Source: CAYNBT01 sp964396025 (GTDB lineage: Bacteria; Patescibacteriota; WWE3; UBA101185; UBA10185). Taken from it: a stretch of 64,000 nt of DNA. Location of the stretch: NCBI GenBank assembly GCA_964396025.1, contig CAYNBT010000001.1:124001-188000 (forward strand), given 5' to 3'. A program made the translations under genes and the position numbers. Of the stretch, positions 42,940 through 51,455 are shown in pieces; positions within the stretch are counted from its first letter, which is position 1, and each line of letters opens with the position of its first letter. Under the pieces are notes generated by a model. That model made no database searches. It had not been told where the DNA came from and worked only from the letters and a program-made list of their open reading frames with translations.

Positions 42940-45570
42940 TCAAAGCTTAGGTTCTTCAAAGACTTCCAAGCCAAGACTTACCTCATCACCCAAAGTGAGC
43001 TCGTTTGCCAGGAGTTTGACCGCTAAGTAGGTTTCAACATATTCTTCTATGACACGTGCTAGAGGTCTGGCGCCAAGTTCAGGATTAAAACCACGACGAG
43101 TTAGCTCATCGATCAGTTCAGGCTTAAATGAAACCTTGATACCTTTTTCTTCCGCCATTTTTCTTACTCTGTTTAAAACTAGATCAGCAATTTTCCTCAC
43201 TGCTGGTACATCCAAAGGTTTAAATACAATTACACCATTGAAACGGTTTAGAAACTCGGGGGCATATTTGGAGTGCACATCTTTCATGGCAGCGTCCTTC
43301 ATATCTTCAAAGGATCCACCATTTGCAGATATTTCCTGAATGGCTCTTGTGCCTACATTACTCGTGGCAATGATAATGGTGTTCGTGAAATCAATTGTAA
43401 GACCGGAAGAATCGGTTAGACGGCCATCATCTAGAACCTGCAAAAAGGTTAGTAAAATGTTGGAATATGCCTTTTCTATCTCATCTAATAAAATGAGCGC
43501 GAACGGGCGAGTGCGCACAGCCTCCGTTAATATTCCTTTAGTTTTTCCATCTGGAGAACCTACAAGCCTGTTTATGCTGTCTTGCTGTTGATATTCAGAC
43601 ATATCTAGACGAACCATGTTCTTGGAATCACCAAAGTAAGCCTTGGCCAATGCCTTAGCGGTCTGAGTCTTTCCCACACCAGTCGTACCTACGAACAAAA
43701 AGCTCGCGATGGGCTTACCTTCATCCCTTATTCCAACTCTTGCACGCTTTAACGCAGCTCCGATTTGAATTATTGCGGGATCTTGACCAATCACGTCTTG
43801 ACGCATGAGTTCTTCAATTTTAAGCAGTTTTGCAGTTTCTTCTTGGGTAAGAGATGACACTGGAACATGGGTAATTTGAGATATCTCCATTGCCACATCC
43901 TCTGCGGTCACCTCACGTTTCTTCTTGGATACTGAAGCACAGGCGCGATTTAGCACGTCTATTGCTTTGTCAGGAAATACGCGCTCATGAATAAGACGTT
44001 TTGAAAGCTCTATCGTTCTAACCAAGGCAGGGTAAGAAATAACAATGTTATAGGAGTGTTCAAAATCCCTTGCAACAATTTTCAGAATATCGAGGGTTTC
44101 CTCTACACTAGACTCCGGTATTTCTACCACTGAAAAAAGTCGAGAAAATGAACCAACGGGTTCAATATACTTGCGATAGTTTTGTGCGCTTGTAGCAGCA
44201 ATAAACTGATTTTTCCCTGATGACAGGTAAGGTTCAAATACTGTAAAAGGACTTGCGGTCTCTGAATTACCGCCATTATCTGCAGCAATAAGATTATGTA
44301 TCTCGTCAATAAACAATATTATGTCCTTCGAACTCTCTACATCTTTCATTAATTTCTGAATACGCTCGGCTACTTCTCCAGAAGTCCTTGCACCTGCAAT
44401 CAGACTTCCAGTATCCAAACTCACAATTCTCTTAAATTTTAATGAGTCGTATTTTGTACCATGCACAACTTGGTGGGCCAAACATTTCACTAGAGAAGAT
44501 TTACCACTACCAGGAGACCCTGTAATGATAACGTTCTCAGTTGTGGAACCGCTTAGAATATCTGCTATCTGTTCCAACGGGCCTGTCCTCGCCAAAAGAC
44601 GTTTGAATTTTCCATATTTGGCCATTTCCGTAAAGTCTACTGAAAAGGAATCTAGATACTTAGTAACTCTTCCTGTCATTCCTCTGTTTGTACCACCCAT
44701 AATAGGTGGCTCGTAATCTTCTTGCCAAAAATGTACTTTTGCCAAATGCTCTCTATCTTCAAGGGTCCATTGAACAGCAGCTTCGAAGTGAGAAAGTTTT
44801 GAACCTAATGCAGCTAATAACACATCATATTTTGGCGTGTTTTTTAGTACTGCTAAAAGCAAATGCTCCATTTCAATGTAGCGGCATTTTGTCTGAATTG
44901 CATATTCATAGGATGTTGCTAAGAGGTCTTCAAACTTGAATTTGACGTTTTGGGAAACAAACCGCTCGACCAGTTGTTCTGCTGATGTTTCGGTGCGTTT
45001 AAGCAAATCCTGCATATCTCTTTCGCATAACATTTGCAGCAAATGTTTAGCATCAAAGTCTGAAAACGTGTTGAGATAAACTTTTGCATGGGGACGCATA
45101 GCTAATGAGGCGCTATCCCGCTTTACAGAAGCAACTCTTTGCAAAGGCACGTTTGACCTTAACAGTTCCCAAAAGACAAAATGTAAGATAAAAACAGGCA
45201 CAAACCAAAATTCCAAGTAGTAGATTAGAACTAGAGGCATAAAATACCACAATACAGGCAAAGTAAAAGTCACAAAAGCTAAAAACAACAAAATAGGTAT
45301 GCTCAGGAGTAACTTTACAGTACGATACATAAGACCCATTGCTCTGCCAACAATCGTGTAATCACCAAAGAGTGGCGTGAATAAAAGTCTAATTGTGAGG
45401 AAGAATGAAAGCTCGTTGTTTACTAAGGACAAAAAATTTCTTGATATGTGGAAAAGACGTTTAGGAAATTTTACTAACCACCAAATGATAAATTCAGTTG
45501 CCCGGTTGTACATTATATTGCTCATCATATAAATTAAAGCATTCATTAGTTGTTCATTGCAAGGATACAT
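42940..45570 (-). CDS. Membrane-anchored Clp-type double AAA+ ATPase
   Basis: An 876-aa protein with at least two N-terminal membrane helices (about 87-107 and 108-135), a partial Clp_N-like region (IEMEHLLLAVLK near 233), and two AAA+ modules: AAA1 with GSPGSGKS (351-358) and LFIDEIHNL, AAA2 with GTTGVGKTQ and LLLDEIEKAY-like Walker B (LILLDEIEKA). There is no long M-domain coiled coil (so not ClpB) and no VGF/IGF ClpP-docking loop before the RPEF-like APEFLNRF (so unlikely to feed ClpP). Several start codons are possible (45570, 45525). A membrane-tethered unfoldase is the best guess. Confidence 0.87.
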   Translation of the reverse strand: MYPCNEQLMNALIYMMSNIMYNRATEFIIWWLVKFPKRLFHISRNFLSLVNNELSFFLTIRLLFTPLFGDYTIVGRAMGLMYRTVKLLLSIPILLFLAFVTFTLPVLWYFMPLVLIYYLEFWFVPVFILHFVFWELLRSNVPLQRVASVKRDSASLAMRPHAKVYLNTFSDFDAKHLLQMLCERDMQDLLKRTETSAEQLVERFVSQNVKFKFEDLLATSYEYAIQTKCRYIEMEHLLLAVLKNTPKYDVLLAALGSKLSHFEAAVQWTLEDREHLAKVHFWQEDYEPPIMGGTNRGMTGRVTKYLDSFSVDFTEMAKYGKFKRLLARTGPLEQIADILSGSTTENVIITGSPGSGKSSLVKCLAHQVVHGTKYDSLKFKRIVSLDTGSLIAGARTSGEVAERIQKLMKDVESSKDIILFIDEIHNLIAADNGGNSETASPFTVFEPYLSSGKNQFIAATSAQNYRKYIEPVGSFSRLFSVVEIPESSVEETLDILKIVARDFEHSYNIVISYPALVRTIELSKRLIHERVFPDKAIDVLNRACASVSKKKREVTAEDVAMEISQITHVPVSSLTQEETAKLLKIEELMRQDVIGQDPAIIQIGAALKRARVGIRDEGKPIASFLFVGTTGVGKTQTAKALAKAYFGDSKNMVRLDMSEYQQQDSINRLVGSPDGKTKGILTEAVRTRPFALILLDEIEKAYSNILLTFLQVLDDGRLTDSSGLTIDFTNTIIIATSNVGTRAIQEISANGGSFEDMKDAAMKDVHSKYAPEFLNRFNGVIVFKPLDVPAVRKIADLVLNRVRKMAEEKGIKVSFKPELIDELTRRGFNPELGARPLARVIEEYVETYLAVKLLANELTLGDEVSLGLEVFEEPKL

Positions 45571-45577
45571 ATCTTTA

Positions 45578-45601
45578 GTGCGGCCACATTTGTGGCCGCA
45601 C
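45578..45601 (-). terminator. 11-bp hairpin after the TasA-like gene
   Basis: A perfect 11-bp stem GTGCGGCCACA/TGTGGCCGCAC with a 2-nt loop, beginning 8 nt after the TasA-like stop. No strong U-tract follows on the minus strand, so it may be a weak terminator or an mRNA-stabilising end before the Clp gene. Confidence 0.5.
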
Positions 45602-45609
45602 TGGCAATG

Positions 45610-46191
45610 TTAGAAACTCTGAGCATCAAATTCAAAATCAAACATAGCTGATTTACCTTGCTTTGTGCTGGAAACTGAGTCAGTAGAAAACTTAAGTAAC
45701 ACTCCTTTTACTTCCCCAGAGGTAAGAGTGCCCAAATCAAACCCTTCTGTTTTCCACTTCACAATTGATTTTTTCCCTAATGATGTACTTAACTCTTCTG
45801 TCTCAGCCAAACCGTTGTTGTTGGCATCTGCCCATACATAGGGCTCCACGAATATAAGTTGTCTTAACTCATCAGGATCGTTTGCCGTGGCATATTCAGC
45901 ACGCGAAGTTAGTATAAGATTCGAAGTAGAATTATTGTAAATCTTGACCAAATAGGAATCTCCCCAATCCGAAGTCACATTGTTAAACTCAGGTCCTGTC
46001 AGCTCCGACACTAGGTTTTCGGTGTTTACACCCCCACTAAGATTGCTTAGAAGCTTTATTTCTGCACTAGCAACAGTGAACTTGGAACCCAGCACCTTGG
46101 AATTCCCAAGAAACACAGCATAACCTACACCAGCACCAATTAACAAGGAACTCAAAAGCAAAACAGGCATCATAAAATATCGCTTATTCAT
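45610..46191 (-). CDS. Exported TasA/camelysin-like protein
   Basis: A 193-aa protein with a signal peptide (hydrophobic 8-26 after KR) followed by the KFTVASAEIKL strand that marks TasA/CalY-type proteins, which have a jelly-roll fold and sometimes form fibres. The rest is beta-rich with an EF-like loop DANNNGLAETEE. It has the strongest Shine-Dalgarno in the window (AAGGAGGTGA at 46196-46205), suggesting high expression, and overlaps radC by 4 nt. Assembly into fibres is speculation. Confidence 0.62.
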   Translation of the reverse strand: MNKRYFMMPVLLLSSLLIGAGVGYAVFLGNSKVLGSKFTVASAEIKLLSNLSGGVNTENLVSELTGPEFNNVTSDWGDSYLVKIYNNSTSNLILTSRAEYATANDPDELRQLIFVEPYVWADANNNGLAETEELSTSLGKKSIVKWKTEGFDLGTLTSGEVKGVLLKFSTDSVSSTKQGKSAMFDFEFDAQSF

Positions 46192-46892
46192 TTTTTCACC
46201 TCCTTTCTGTCAGAATTGAATGTCTCAAAAATGTTCAATGCCTTTAAACTTGAAAAAGTATTTTCACAGATAATCAAATGATCAATAAGCGCAATGCCCA
46301 AAACAGCCCCAACCGAAGCGATCTTTTCAGTCAACACTATATCTTCAGAACTAGGCGTAGTATCGTTGGAAGGGTGATTGTGGCATAAAACAAATGACAC
46401 GGCCTCGCGACGTAAAACCTGCATGAACACTTCCCTAGGGGAAACCAATGTCTCGTTTATACTACCAACAGAAAGTAAGTCTTTTGAAATAAACCTGTTG
46501 CGAGAATCAAGAGACACTAAAATAAGCAACTCTCTCTTTTGCCCTATAAAATCCCTGTGTACTAACTCAAAAACATCTTCTGGAGATTTGATTTTCTTAC
46601 TCTCTTCTGTCACATCACAATAAAGTCGTAGGGAAAGCTCGCCAAGCGCTAAGATTGCACAAGCTTTGGCTACTCCTAAGTGTTTGATTGAAAGAAGTTG
46701 TTGAATGGTTACTGTTTTTAAGCCCGATATACCACCGAACTGGGTAATGATTCTTGTTGCCAGTTCCAAAACACTGCTGTCTTTGCCTCCGACACGCATC
46801 ACTAGGGCCAACAATTCTGCATTTGAAAGCGAGGATGAGCCATACTTTATCAAACGTTCTCTAGGCATCAATTCTGGTGAGGCAAATGTCAT
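46188..46892 (-). CDS. radC: RadC family (JAB/MPN-type) protein
   Basis: A 234-aa protein with an N-terminal helix-hairpin-helix region (MPRERLIKYGSSSLSNAELLAL, then LLSIKHLGVAKACAI) and a C-terminal JAB/MPN domain with the metal motif HNHPSNDTTPSSED. Length is normal. RadC's biochemical role is not settled despite the name. It is divergent from the XRE-type gene; a TTGACA on the plus strand lies in the gap. Confidence 0.9.
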   Translation of the reverse strand: MTFASPELMPRERLIKYGSSSLSNAELLALVMRVGGKDSSVLELATRIITQFGGISGLKTVTIQQLLSIKHLGVAKACAILALGELSLRLYCDVTEESKKIKSPEDVFELVHRDFIGQKRELLILVSLDSRNRFISKDLLSVGSINETLVSPREVFMQVLRREAVSFVLCHNHPSNDTTPSSEDIVLTEKIASVGAVLGIALIDHLIICENTFSSLKALNIFETFNSDRKEVKK

Positions 46893-46893
46893 A

Positions 46894-46922
46894 TTGACAA
46901 TTTACATTATTATAATTTATAT
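46894..46922 (+). promoter_or_regulatory. Promoter for the XRE-type gene
   Basis: TTGACA at 46894-46899, 17 nt, TTATAT at 46917-46922. The -35 lies over the start of divergent radC. Confidence 0.5.
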
Positions 46923-46958
46923 TGGAATAATAATATTTCTATTATAAATGGAGATAAC

Positions 46959-47246
46959 TTGGACAAAACCTTACCTAATCATATCAAACAAATAAGAGAA
47001 CGTAACAAGCTCTCACAAGAACGTTTTGGGAAAAAGATAGGTATTTCGGGGAAAGCTGTCTCTGCGTATGAAACTGGCAGAGCTACACCTTCTCTTAAAG
47101 TACTAGAAAACATATCTAACACCTACAAAACTTCTTTCACATCTCTTACTAAAAGCGATAAGGAAAAATTATCGGAAAAAATATCTAAACTAGAAGAAAC
47201 TTTGTCAGAACTTAAAATAATTTTCTTTGAGTATGGCAATACTTAG
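46959..47246 (+). CDS. XRE-family transcriptional regulator with C-terminal coiled coil
   Basis: A 95-aa Cro/CI-type helix-turn-helix protein (residues about 5-60: IKQIRERNKLSQERFGKKIG, then AVSAYETGRATPS) followed by a Lys/Glu coiled coil (about 62-90). It starts with TTG at 46959, selected because GGAG lies 5 nt upstream; the ATG at 46948 is out of frame. It stands alone on the plus strand, divergent from radC and convergent with rpsI, and probably regulates itself or radC. Confidence 0.82.
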   Translation: MDKTLPNHIKQIRERNKLSQERFGKKIGISGKAVSAYETGRATPSLKVLENISNTYKTSFTSLTKSDKEKLSEKISKLEETLSELKIIFFEYGNT

Positions 47247-47262
47247 CAGAAACGACTAAATA

Positions 47263-47715
<453 letters not shown>

Positions 47716-47717
47716 AT

Positions 47718-48161
47718 TTATTTACTTTCTTTCTTTGAGGCCGTATGAGCCATGTGAGGATGCTGAGCATCGTTATATACATACAAATTACCGATTCTGA
47801 CTTTTCTAAGTTTGTTTTTTGGCAGCATACCTTCTACAGCACGTCTTAAAACATCAGAAGGATCCTTATCCCAAAGCTCTTTTAGTTGTTGACTTCTAAA
47901 ACCTCCTGGAAATCCAGTGTGTCTGTAATAAATCTTCTTGTTCATTTTGTCACCTGTTACAACAAGTTTAGAAGCGTTGATAACCACTACTTTGTCACCT
48001 GTGTCTAAATTTGGAACGTAAGAAGCTTTGTCTTTTCCAAGTAACTTTGCCGCAATGTTGGCTGCCAAACGCCCAAGTACTTGCCCTGTGGCATCAACTT
48101 GATACCAAGACTTTCCTGACAATACTTCTTTTGGACTAGGTGTTTTAGTTGTGTTATTCAT
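47718..48161 (-). CDS. rplM: 50S ribosomal protein L13 (uL13)
   Basis: A 147-aa assembly protein. The core begins at SWYQVDATGQVLGRLA and includes YYRHTGFPGG. The ATG at 48161 has a GGAG Shine-Dalgarno 5 nt upstream and overlaps the L17 stop by 8 nt. Confidence 0.95.
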   Translation of the reverse strand: MNNTTKTPSPKEVLSGKSWYQVDATGQVLGRLAANIAAKLLGKDKASYVPNLDTGDKVVVINASKLVVTGDKMNKKIYYRHTGFPGGFRSQQLKELWDKDPSDVLRRAVEGMLPKNKLRKVRIGNLYVYNDAQHPHMAHTASKKESK

Positions 48162-48627
48162 TGTTTTCTCCTTTAGTCTCAGCTGTTTTTTTCTTGACTG
48201 TTGGTTTCTTTGTAGCAACTTTAGCTGATTTTGAATCTTTCTTTTCTGCCTTAACTACAGGTTTTTTTGTATCTTCAACAAACTCTATTCTAGCCATAGC
48301 AGCTTTATCTCCTGATCTAAAACCTAGTTTAGTAATTCTAGTGTATCCGCCAGCCCTAGTAGCAAATCGCTTTGCAAGATCTGAAGTAAGTATTCTTAAG
48401 GCTTCTTTATTACCAAGTGCAGTATCTAAATTCTTAAGTACACTAAAATTTTCAGCCTTACGGGATTTGGTAATGAGTTTCTCGACAAATGATCTTACAT
48501 ACTTCGCCTTAGCTATAGTAGTTTCAATCTTGCCTGACTTAATTAATGACGCAGCCAAATTCTTTAACAAAGCTTTTCTGTGTGCTGAATCAATATCAAG
48601 TTTTTTCTTAGAAACTCGATGACGCAT
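48154..48627 (-). CDS. rplQ: 50S ribosomal protein L17 (bL17), with Lys-rich tail
   Basis: A 157-aa protein near the exit tunnel. The core starts MRHRVSKKKLD, HRKALLKNLA, and is followed by a C-terminal extension of about 40 residues, rich in Lys and Ala, that is not part of the standard protein (about 120 aa). Such tails on L17 are seen in CPR and some other groups. It lies just downstream of rpoA, the normal order. Confidence 0.94.
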   Translation of the reverse strand: MRHRVSKKKLDIDSAHRKALLKNLAASLIKSGKIETTIAKAKYVRSFVEKLITKSRKAENFSVLKNLDTALGNKEALRILTSDLAKRFATRAGGYTRITKLGFRSGDKAAMARIEFVEDTKKPVVKAEKKDSKSAKVATKKPTVKKKTAETKGENNE

Positions 48628-49557
48628 TTATTTATCCAAACCTTCCTTTTCGAGTAATTTCTTAATTTCTACGATTGATTTGTCACCAAGATTTTTGATA
48701 TCTGCTAACTCATCGTCGCTTTTTCCAGCAAGTTCAGAAAGTGTATCTATACCATGCTTTTTCAAAGCATTGATTGTTCTGGTAGGTAAAGGTAATTCCT
48801 CGACAGCAATATCCTCTTCACTCTTTGAAGATGCTTGTGCAGTACCTGCCGCAGCAGCTTCTACTTCTAGCTTGGGATCTTCACCCTCTGCGAATCTTCC
48901 GAAGAAATCTCTCAATAGGTTTGCTGACTTTGCGAGTGCATCTGCAGGATCTAATGTCCCATCGGTATCGATGGTAATCACAAGCTTATCCAAGTCAGTA
49001 ACACTACCCATACGTGCTGCCTCTATGCTGTAGTTTACATTCACTACAGGTGAGAAAAGAGCATCAAGAAGTATTACACCAATCTTAGAGGATTCTCTAC
49101 CCTCAGTAGGAGAATAACCAACTCCAGGCTCAATAACCAATTCAACTTCAAATGCAGCTGTCTTATCGTTTAGTGTAGCTATATGCTGATCTTTGTTCAC
49201 AATTTCAACATCAGAAGAAAGTTCTATATCTGCAGCGGTTACTGTTCCTTGTCCTTTTTTATTAATTCTTAGAACAAGTGGGTTCTTTGTAAAAAGCTTT
49301 GCTCGAATTTGCTTTAGATTCAAAAGTATATCTACTACATCTTCTTTTACGCCGTCTATAGTTGCAAATTGATGAGATGCACCCTTTATTTTTACTTGGG
49401 TAATTGCGGCTCCATCGAGTGAGGTTAACAGCACTCTTCTTAAAGTATTACCTAAAGTATGGCCGAAACCTTTTGGTAATGGTTCAAAAGTGAACACGGC
49501 CGATTTGGCGTTCTTTGTATCTTTATTAATTTTTACGTCAGATGGTCTTAATTGCAA
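48628..49557 (-). CDS. rpoA: RNA polymerase subunit alpha
   Basis: The 309-aa scaffold of RNA polymerase: NTD with GFGHTLGNTLRRVLL and a C-terminal DNA-contacting domain (about 245-309, ending GDKSIVEIKKLLEKEGL), joined by an acidic linker. I choose the TTG at 49557 as the start because a perfect AAGGAGG lies four bases upstream and the protein then starts MQLRPSD; the open frame extends to a GTG at 49590 without a ribosome site. It sits between S4 and L17. Confidence 0.93.
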   Translation of the reverse strand: MQLRPSDVKINKDTKNAKSAVFTFEPLPKGFGHTLGNTLRRVLLTSLDGAAITQVKIKGASHQFATIDGVKEDVVDILLNLKQIRAKLFTKNPLVLRINKKGQGTVTAADIELSSDVEIVNKDQHIATLNDKTAAFEVELVIEPGVGYSPTEGRESSKIGVILLDALFSPVVNVNYSIEAARMGSVTDLDKLVITIDTDGTLDPADALAKSANLLRDFFGRFAEGEDPKLEVEAAAAGTAQASSKSEEDIAVEELPLPTRTINALKKHGIDTLSELAGKSDDELADIKNLGDKSIVEIKKLLEKEGLDK

Positions 49558-49589
49558 ATTTCCTCCTTGGGTTTTACCCAAATAAAACA

Positions 49590-50192
49590 CTATCTAGAGT
49601 AGTATTCAACAATAAGCTGAATATTTATATCTCCAGAAATCTCACTTAATACTGGTAATCTTTCTAATTTAACAAATTTATCTTTAACGTTTGCACTCAA
49701 CCATTCGGGAAGAACAAATCCCTGCCTTAACTGTATTTTTTCAAAATTAACGGGCTTTATAACGTCGCCAACTTTTACAGAAGCTGATGGAACATTATTC
49801 TTTTTACCGTTTAGAGTAAAAAACCCACTTCTAATAAATTGTCTTGCTTGAGCTCTTGATACTGCGAAACCGCTTCTATATACCATGTTATCAAACCTAG
49901 CTTCAATACTTTGTAAAAGAATTTCTCCTGTCACACCTTGTTGCTTCATAGCTGCTGTTACATACCTCTTGAATTGTTTTTCTAAAATGCCGTAAGTCCT
50001 CTTGGCTTTTTGTTTTTCTCGTAATTGTATCCCGTACCCAGACAATTTGGTTCTAGATGTACCATGTTGTCCTGGAGCCTGTTGTCTTTTTGAAAGTGCA
50101 CATTTATCTGATTCACAACGTGTACCTTTAAGATAAAGTTTTGTTCCTTCTCTTCTACATAATCTACATTTTGGACCGTGATATCTTGCCAT
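49590..50192 (-). CDS. rpsD: 30S ribosomal protein S4 (uS4), zinc-binding form
   Basis: A 200-aa primary assembly protein. The start MARYHGPKCRLCRREG and a following CESDKC give a complete four-Cys zinc motif (C-x2-C...C-x4-C type). It is followed by the S4 RNA-binding domain. The ATG at 50192 (GAAGGG upstream) is 1 nt after the S11 stop. Confidence 0.95.
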   Translation of the reverse strand: MARYHGPKCRLCRREGTKLYLKGTRCESDKCALSKRQQAPGQHGTSRTKLSGYGIQLREKQKAKRTYGILEKQFKRYVTAAMKQQGVTGEILLQSIEARFDNMVYRSGFAVSRAQARQFIRSGFFTLNGKKNNVPSASVKVGDVIKPVNFEKIQLRQGFVLPEWLSANVKDKFVKLERLPVLSEISGDINIQLIVEYYSR

Positions 50193-50193
50193 A

Positions 50194-50583
50194 TTAAACC
50201 CTTCTCTTCTTTCTTGGTCTGCAACCATTATGTGGTATGGGCGTTACATCAGAAATTGCAGTAACTTTTAATCCTGCTGATTTTAAAGCCTTTATAGATG
50301 AAATTCTGCCTAAGCCAGGACCTTTTACAAAAACAGCGACTTCTTTAAGTCCTGAGTTGTATGCTTGTTGTGCCACAGATTCTGCTGCTTTTGTAGCCGC
50401 ATAAGGAGTAGATTTTCTTGAACCCTTAAAACCTGCAGAACCAGCACTGCCTGCAAATAGAGCATTTCCGTCAGGATCCGTAATAGTAATTATTGTGTTA
50501 TTGAATCCAGCTGAAATATAAACTACACCTGAAGCCGGAATCTGTTTGTTTTTCTTTTTCTTGTTTGTTTGCTTAGTTGACAT
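50194..50583 (-). CDS. rpsK: 30S ribosomal protein S11 (uS11)
   Basis: A 129-aa platform protein. The core is VVYISAGFNNTIITITDPDG and the C-terminal end TPIPHNGCRPRKKRRV is canonical. It sits between S13 and S4. Confidence 0.96.
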   Translation of the reverse strand: MSTKQTNKKKKNKQIPASGVVYISAGFNNTIITITDPDGNALFAGSAGSAGFKGSRKSTPYAATKAAESVAQQAYNSGLKEVAVFVKGPGLGRISSIKALKSAGLKVTAISDVTPIPHNGCRPRKKRRV

Positions 50584-50589
50584 AATTAA

Positions 50590-50976
50590 CTATTTCTTTG
50601 CTAACTTCTTTTTCATTCCTCCAACGGTCTTTCTTTTACCTTTTCTTGTTCTGGCATTACTCCTAGTTCTTTGACCTCTGGTAGGTAAACCAGCCCTGTG
50701 TCTTTGACCTCGATATGATTTAATATCTATAAGGCGTTTGACGTTCTGGGAAACCATTCGCTTTAGTTCGCCTTCAACCGGAATTTGCAATTCAACTATT
50801 TTTTGTCTGATTCTGGCCAACTCATCGTCGTGTAACTCTTTAACCCTCTTATCAATCGATACGTTTGCTTCTGTAAGTATTTTTTTTGAAAGAGAAGGCC
50901 CAATTCCAAAAATATAGGTAAGGGACACTTCTATTCGCTTTTCTTGAGGTATATCAACACCAGCTATTCTTGCCAT
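50590..50976 (-). CDS. rpsM: 30S ribosomal protein S13 (uS13)
   Basis: A 128-aa head protein touching the P-site tRNA. It starts MARIAGVDIPQEKRIEV, has GIGPSLSKKIL, and a basic C-terminal tail with GQRTRSNARTRKG. Downstream is S11; L36 precedes it by 1 nt. Confidence 0.96.
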   Translation of the reverse strand: MARIAGVDIPQEKRIEVSLTYIFGIGPSLSKKILTEANVSIDKRVKELHDDELARIRQKIVELQIPVEGELKRMVSQNVKRLIDIKSYRGQRHRAGLPTRGQRTRSNARTRKGKRKTVGGMKKKLAKK

Positions 50977-50977
50977 A

Positions 50978-51091
50978 TTAACCCTGTCTTTGTTTGTGTT
51001 TAGGATTATCGCAGATTACCCTAACAACACCCTTCCTTTTTATAATTTTGCAATCTCTGCATATTTTCTTAACAGATGCTCGTACTTTCAT
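50978..51091 (-). CDS. rpmJ: 50S ribosomal protein L36 (bL36)
   Basis: A 37-codon gene, too short for length filters, starting ATG at 51091. The protein MKVRASVKKIC... ends KHKQRQG and has the zinc ligands Cys11, Cys14, Cys27 and His32 (C-x2-C...C-x4-H). It is in the expected place between infA and rpsM. Confidence 0.96.
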   Translation of the reverse strand: MKVRASVKKICRDCKIIKRKGVVRVICDNPKHKQRQG

Positions 51092-51122
51092 ATATTAATT
51101 CTTAAATCTTACTCATACTACA

Positions 51123-51341
51123 CTACTTTATTCTGTAGGTAATTCTTCCTCTGGTTAAATCGTGAGGGGAAAATTCAATTTTGACCCTATCACCAGGAAG
51201 TATGCTTATTCTAAATTTACGCATCTTGCCAGACAAAGTGGCTAATGCCTCTGTATCATCAGAAAACACAACCCTAAACATGGCCCCCATTAACGCTTCC
51301 TTCACTATACCTTCTTTTATTATTACCTCTTTAGTATTCAT
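51123..51341 (-). CDS. infA: Translation initiation factor IF-1
   Basis: A 72-aa OB-fold protein (GAMFRVVFSDDTEALATLSGK start, GRITYRIK end). The ATG at 51341 immediately follows a U-rich tract after a hairpin, without a Shine-Dalgarno. A strong promoter lies just upstream, so infA starts its own unit that continues through rpmJ to rpoA and beyond. Confidence 0.95.
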   Translation of the reverse strand: MNTKEVIIKEGIVKEALMGAMFRVVFSDDTEALATLSGKMRKFRISILPGDRVKIEFSPHDLTRGRITYRIK

Positions 51342-51342
51342 C

Positions 51343-51366
51343 AAAAAAATTATGGCTCATTGAGCC
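51343..51366 (-). terminator. Terminator-like hairpin in the infA leader
   Basis: GGCTC/GAGCC with a 3-nt loop (51366-51354 on the minus strand), followed by a U-rich run ending 1-2 nt before the infA ATG. It lies 6-18 nt after the predicted transcription start, so it is in the leader of infA as well as downstream of map. Confidence 0.55.
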
Positions 51367-51378
51367 TTAACGCGCACG

Positions 51379-51407
51379 ATTGTAACAGAATAAACCCCTG
51401 CACGCAA
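51379..51407 (-). promoter_or_regulatory. infA operon promoter
   Basis: On the minus strand TTGCGT (51407-51402), 17 nt, TACAAT (51384-51379) preceded by TGT (extended -10). The start point would be near 51372, about 30 nt from the infA ATG. Confidence 0.7.
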
Positions 51408-51455
51408 GACTAATTAGGCCAGCGCTGATCATTGTAGAAACAATATAGCCTAAAG

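Noticed and set aside
42903..42974. N-terminal extension of RF2 and a CTTTGA resembling the programmed frameshift site
   Set aside because: The CTTTGA is the end of the Clp gene (its TGA stop). The RF2 frame is continuous from ATG 42902, so no frameshift is required.
48149..48622. 157-codon plus-strand frame opposite rplQ
   Set aside because: It is the antisense shadow of L17, has low-complexity hydrophobic composition, and no promoter or ribosome site.
49558..49590. GTG at 49590 as the rpoA start
   Set aside because: AAGGAGG lies four bases before the TTG at 49557, and the resulting N-terminus fits RpoA better; the GTG has no ribosome site.
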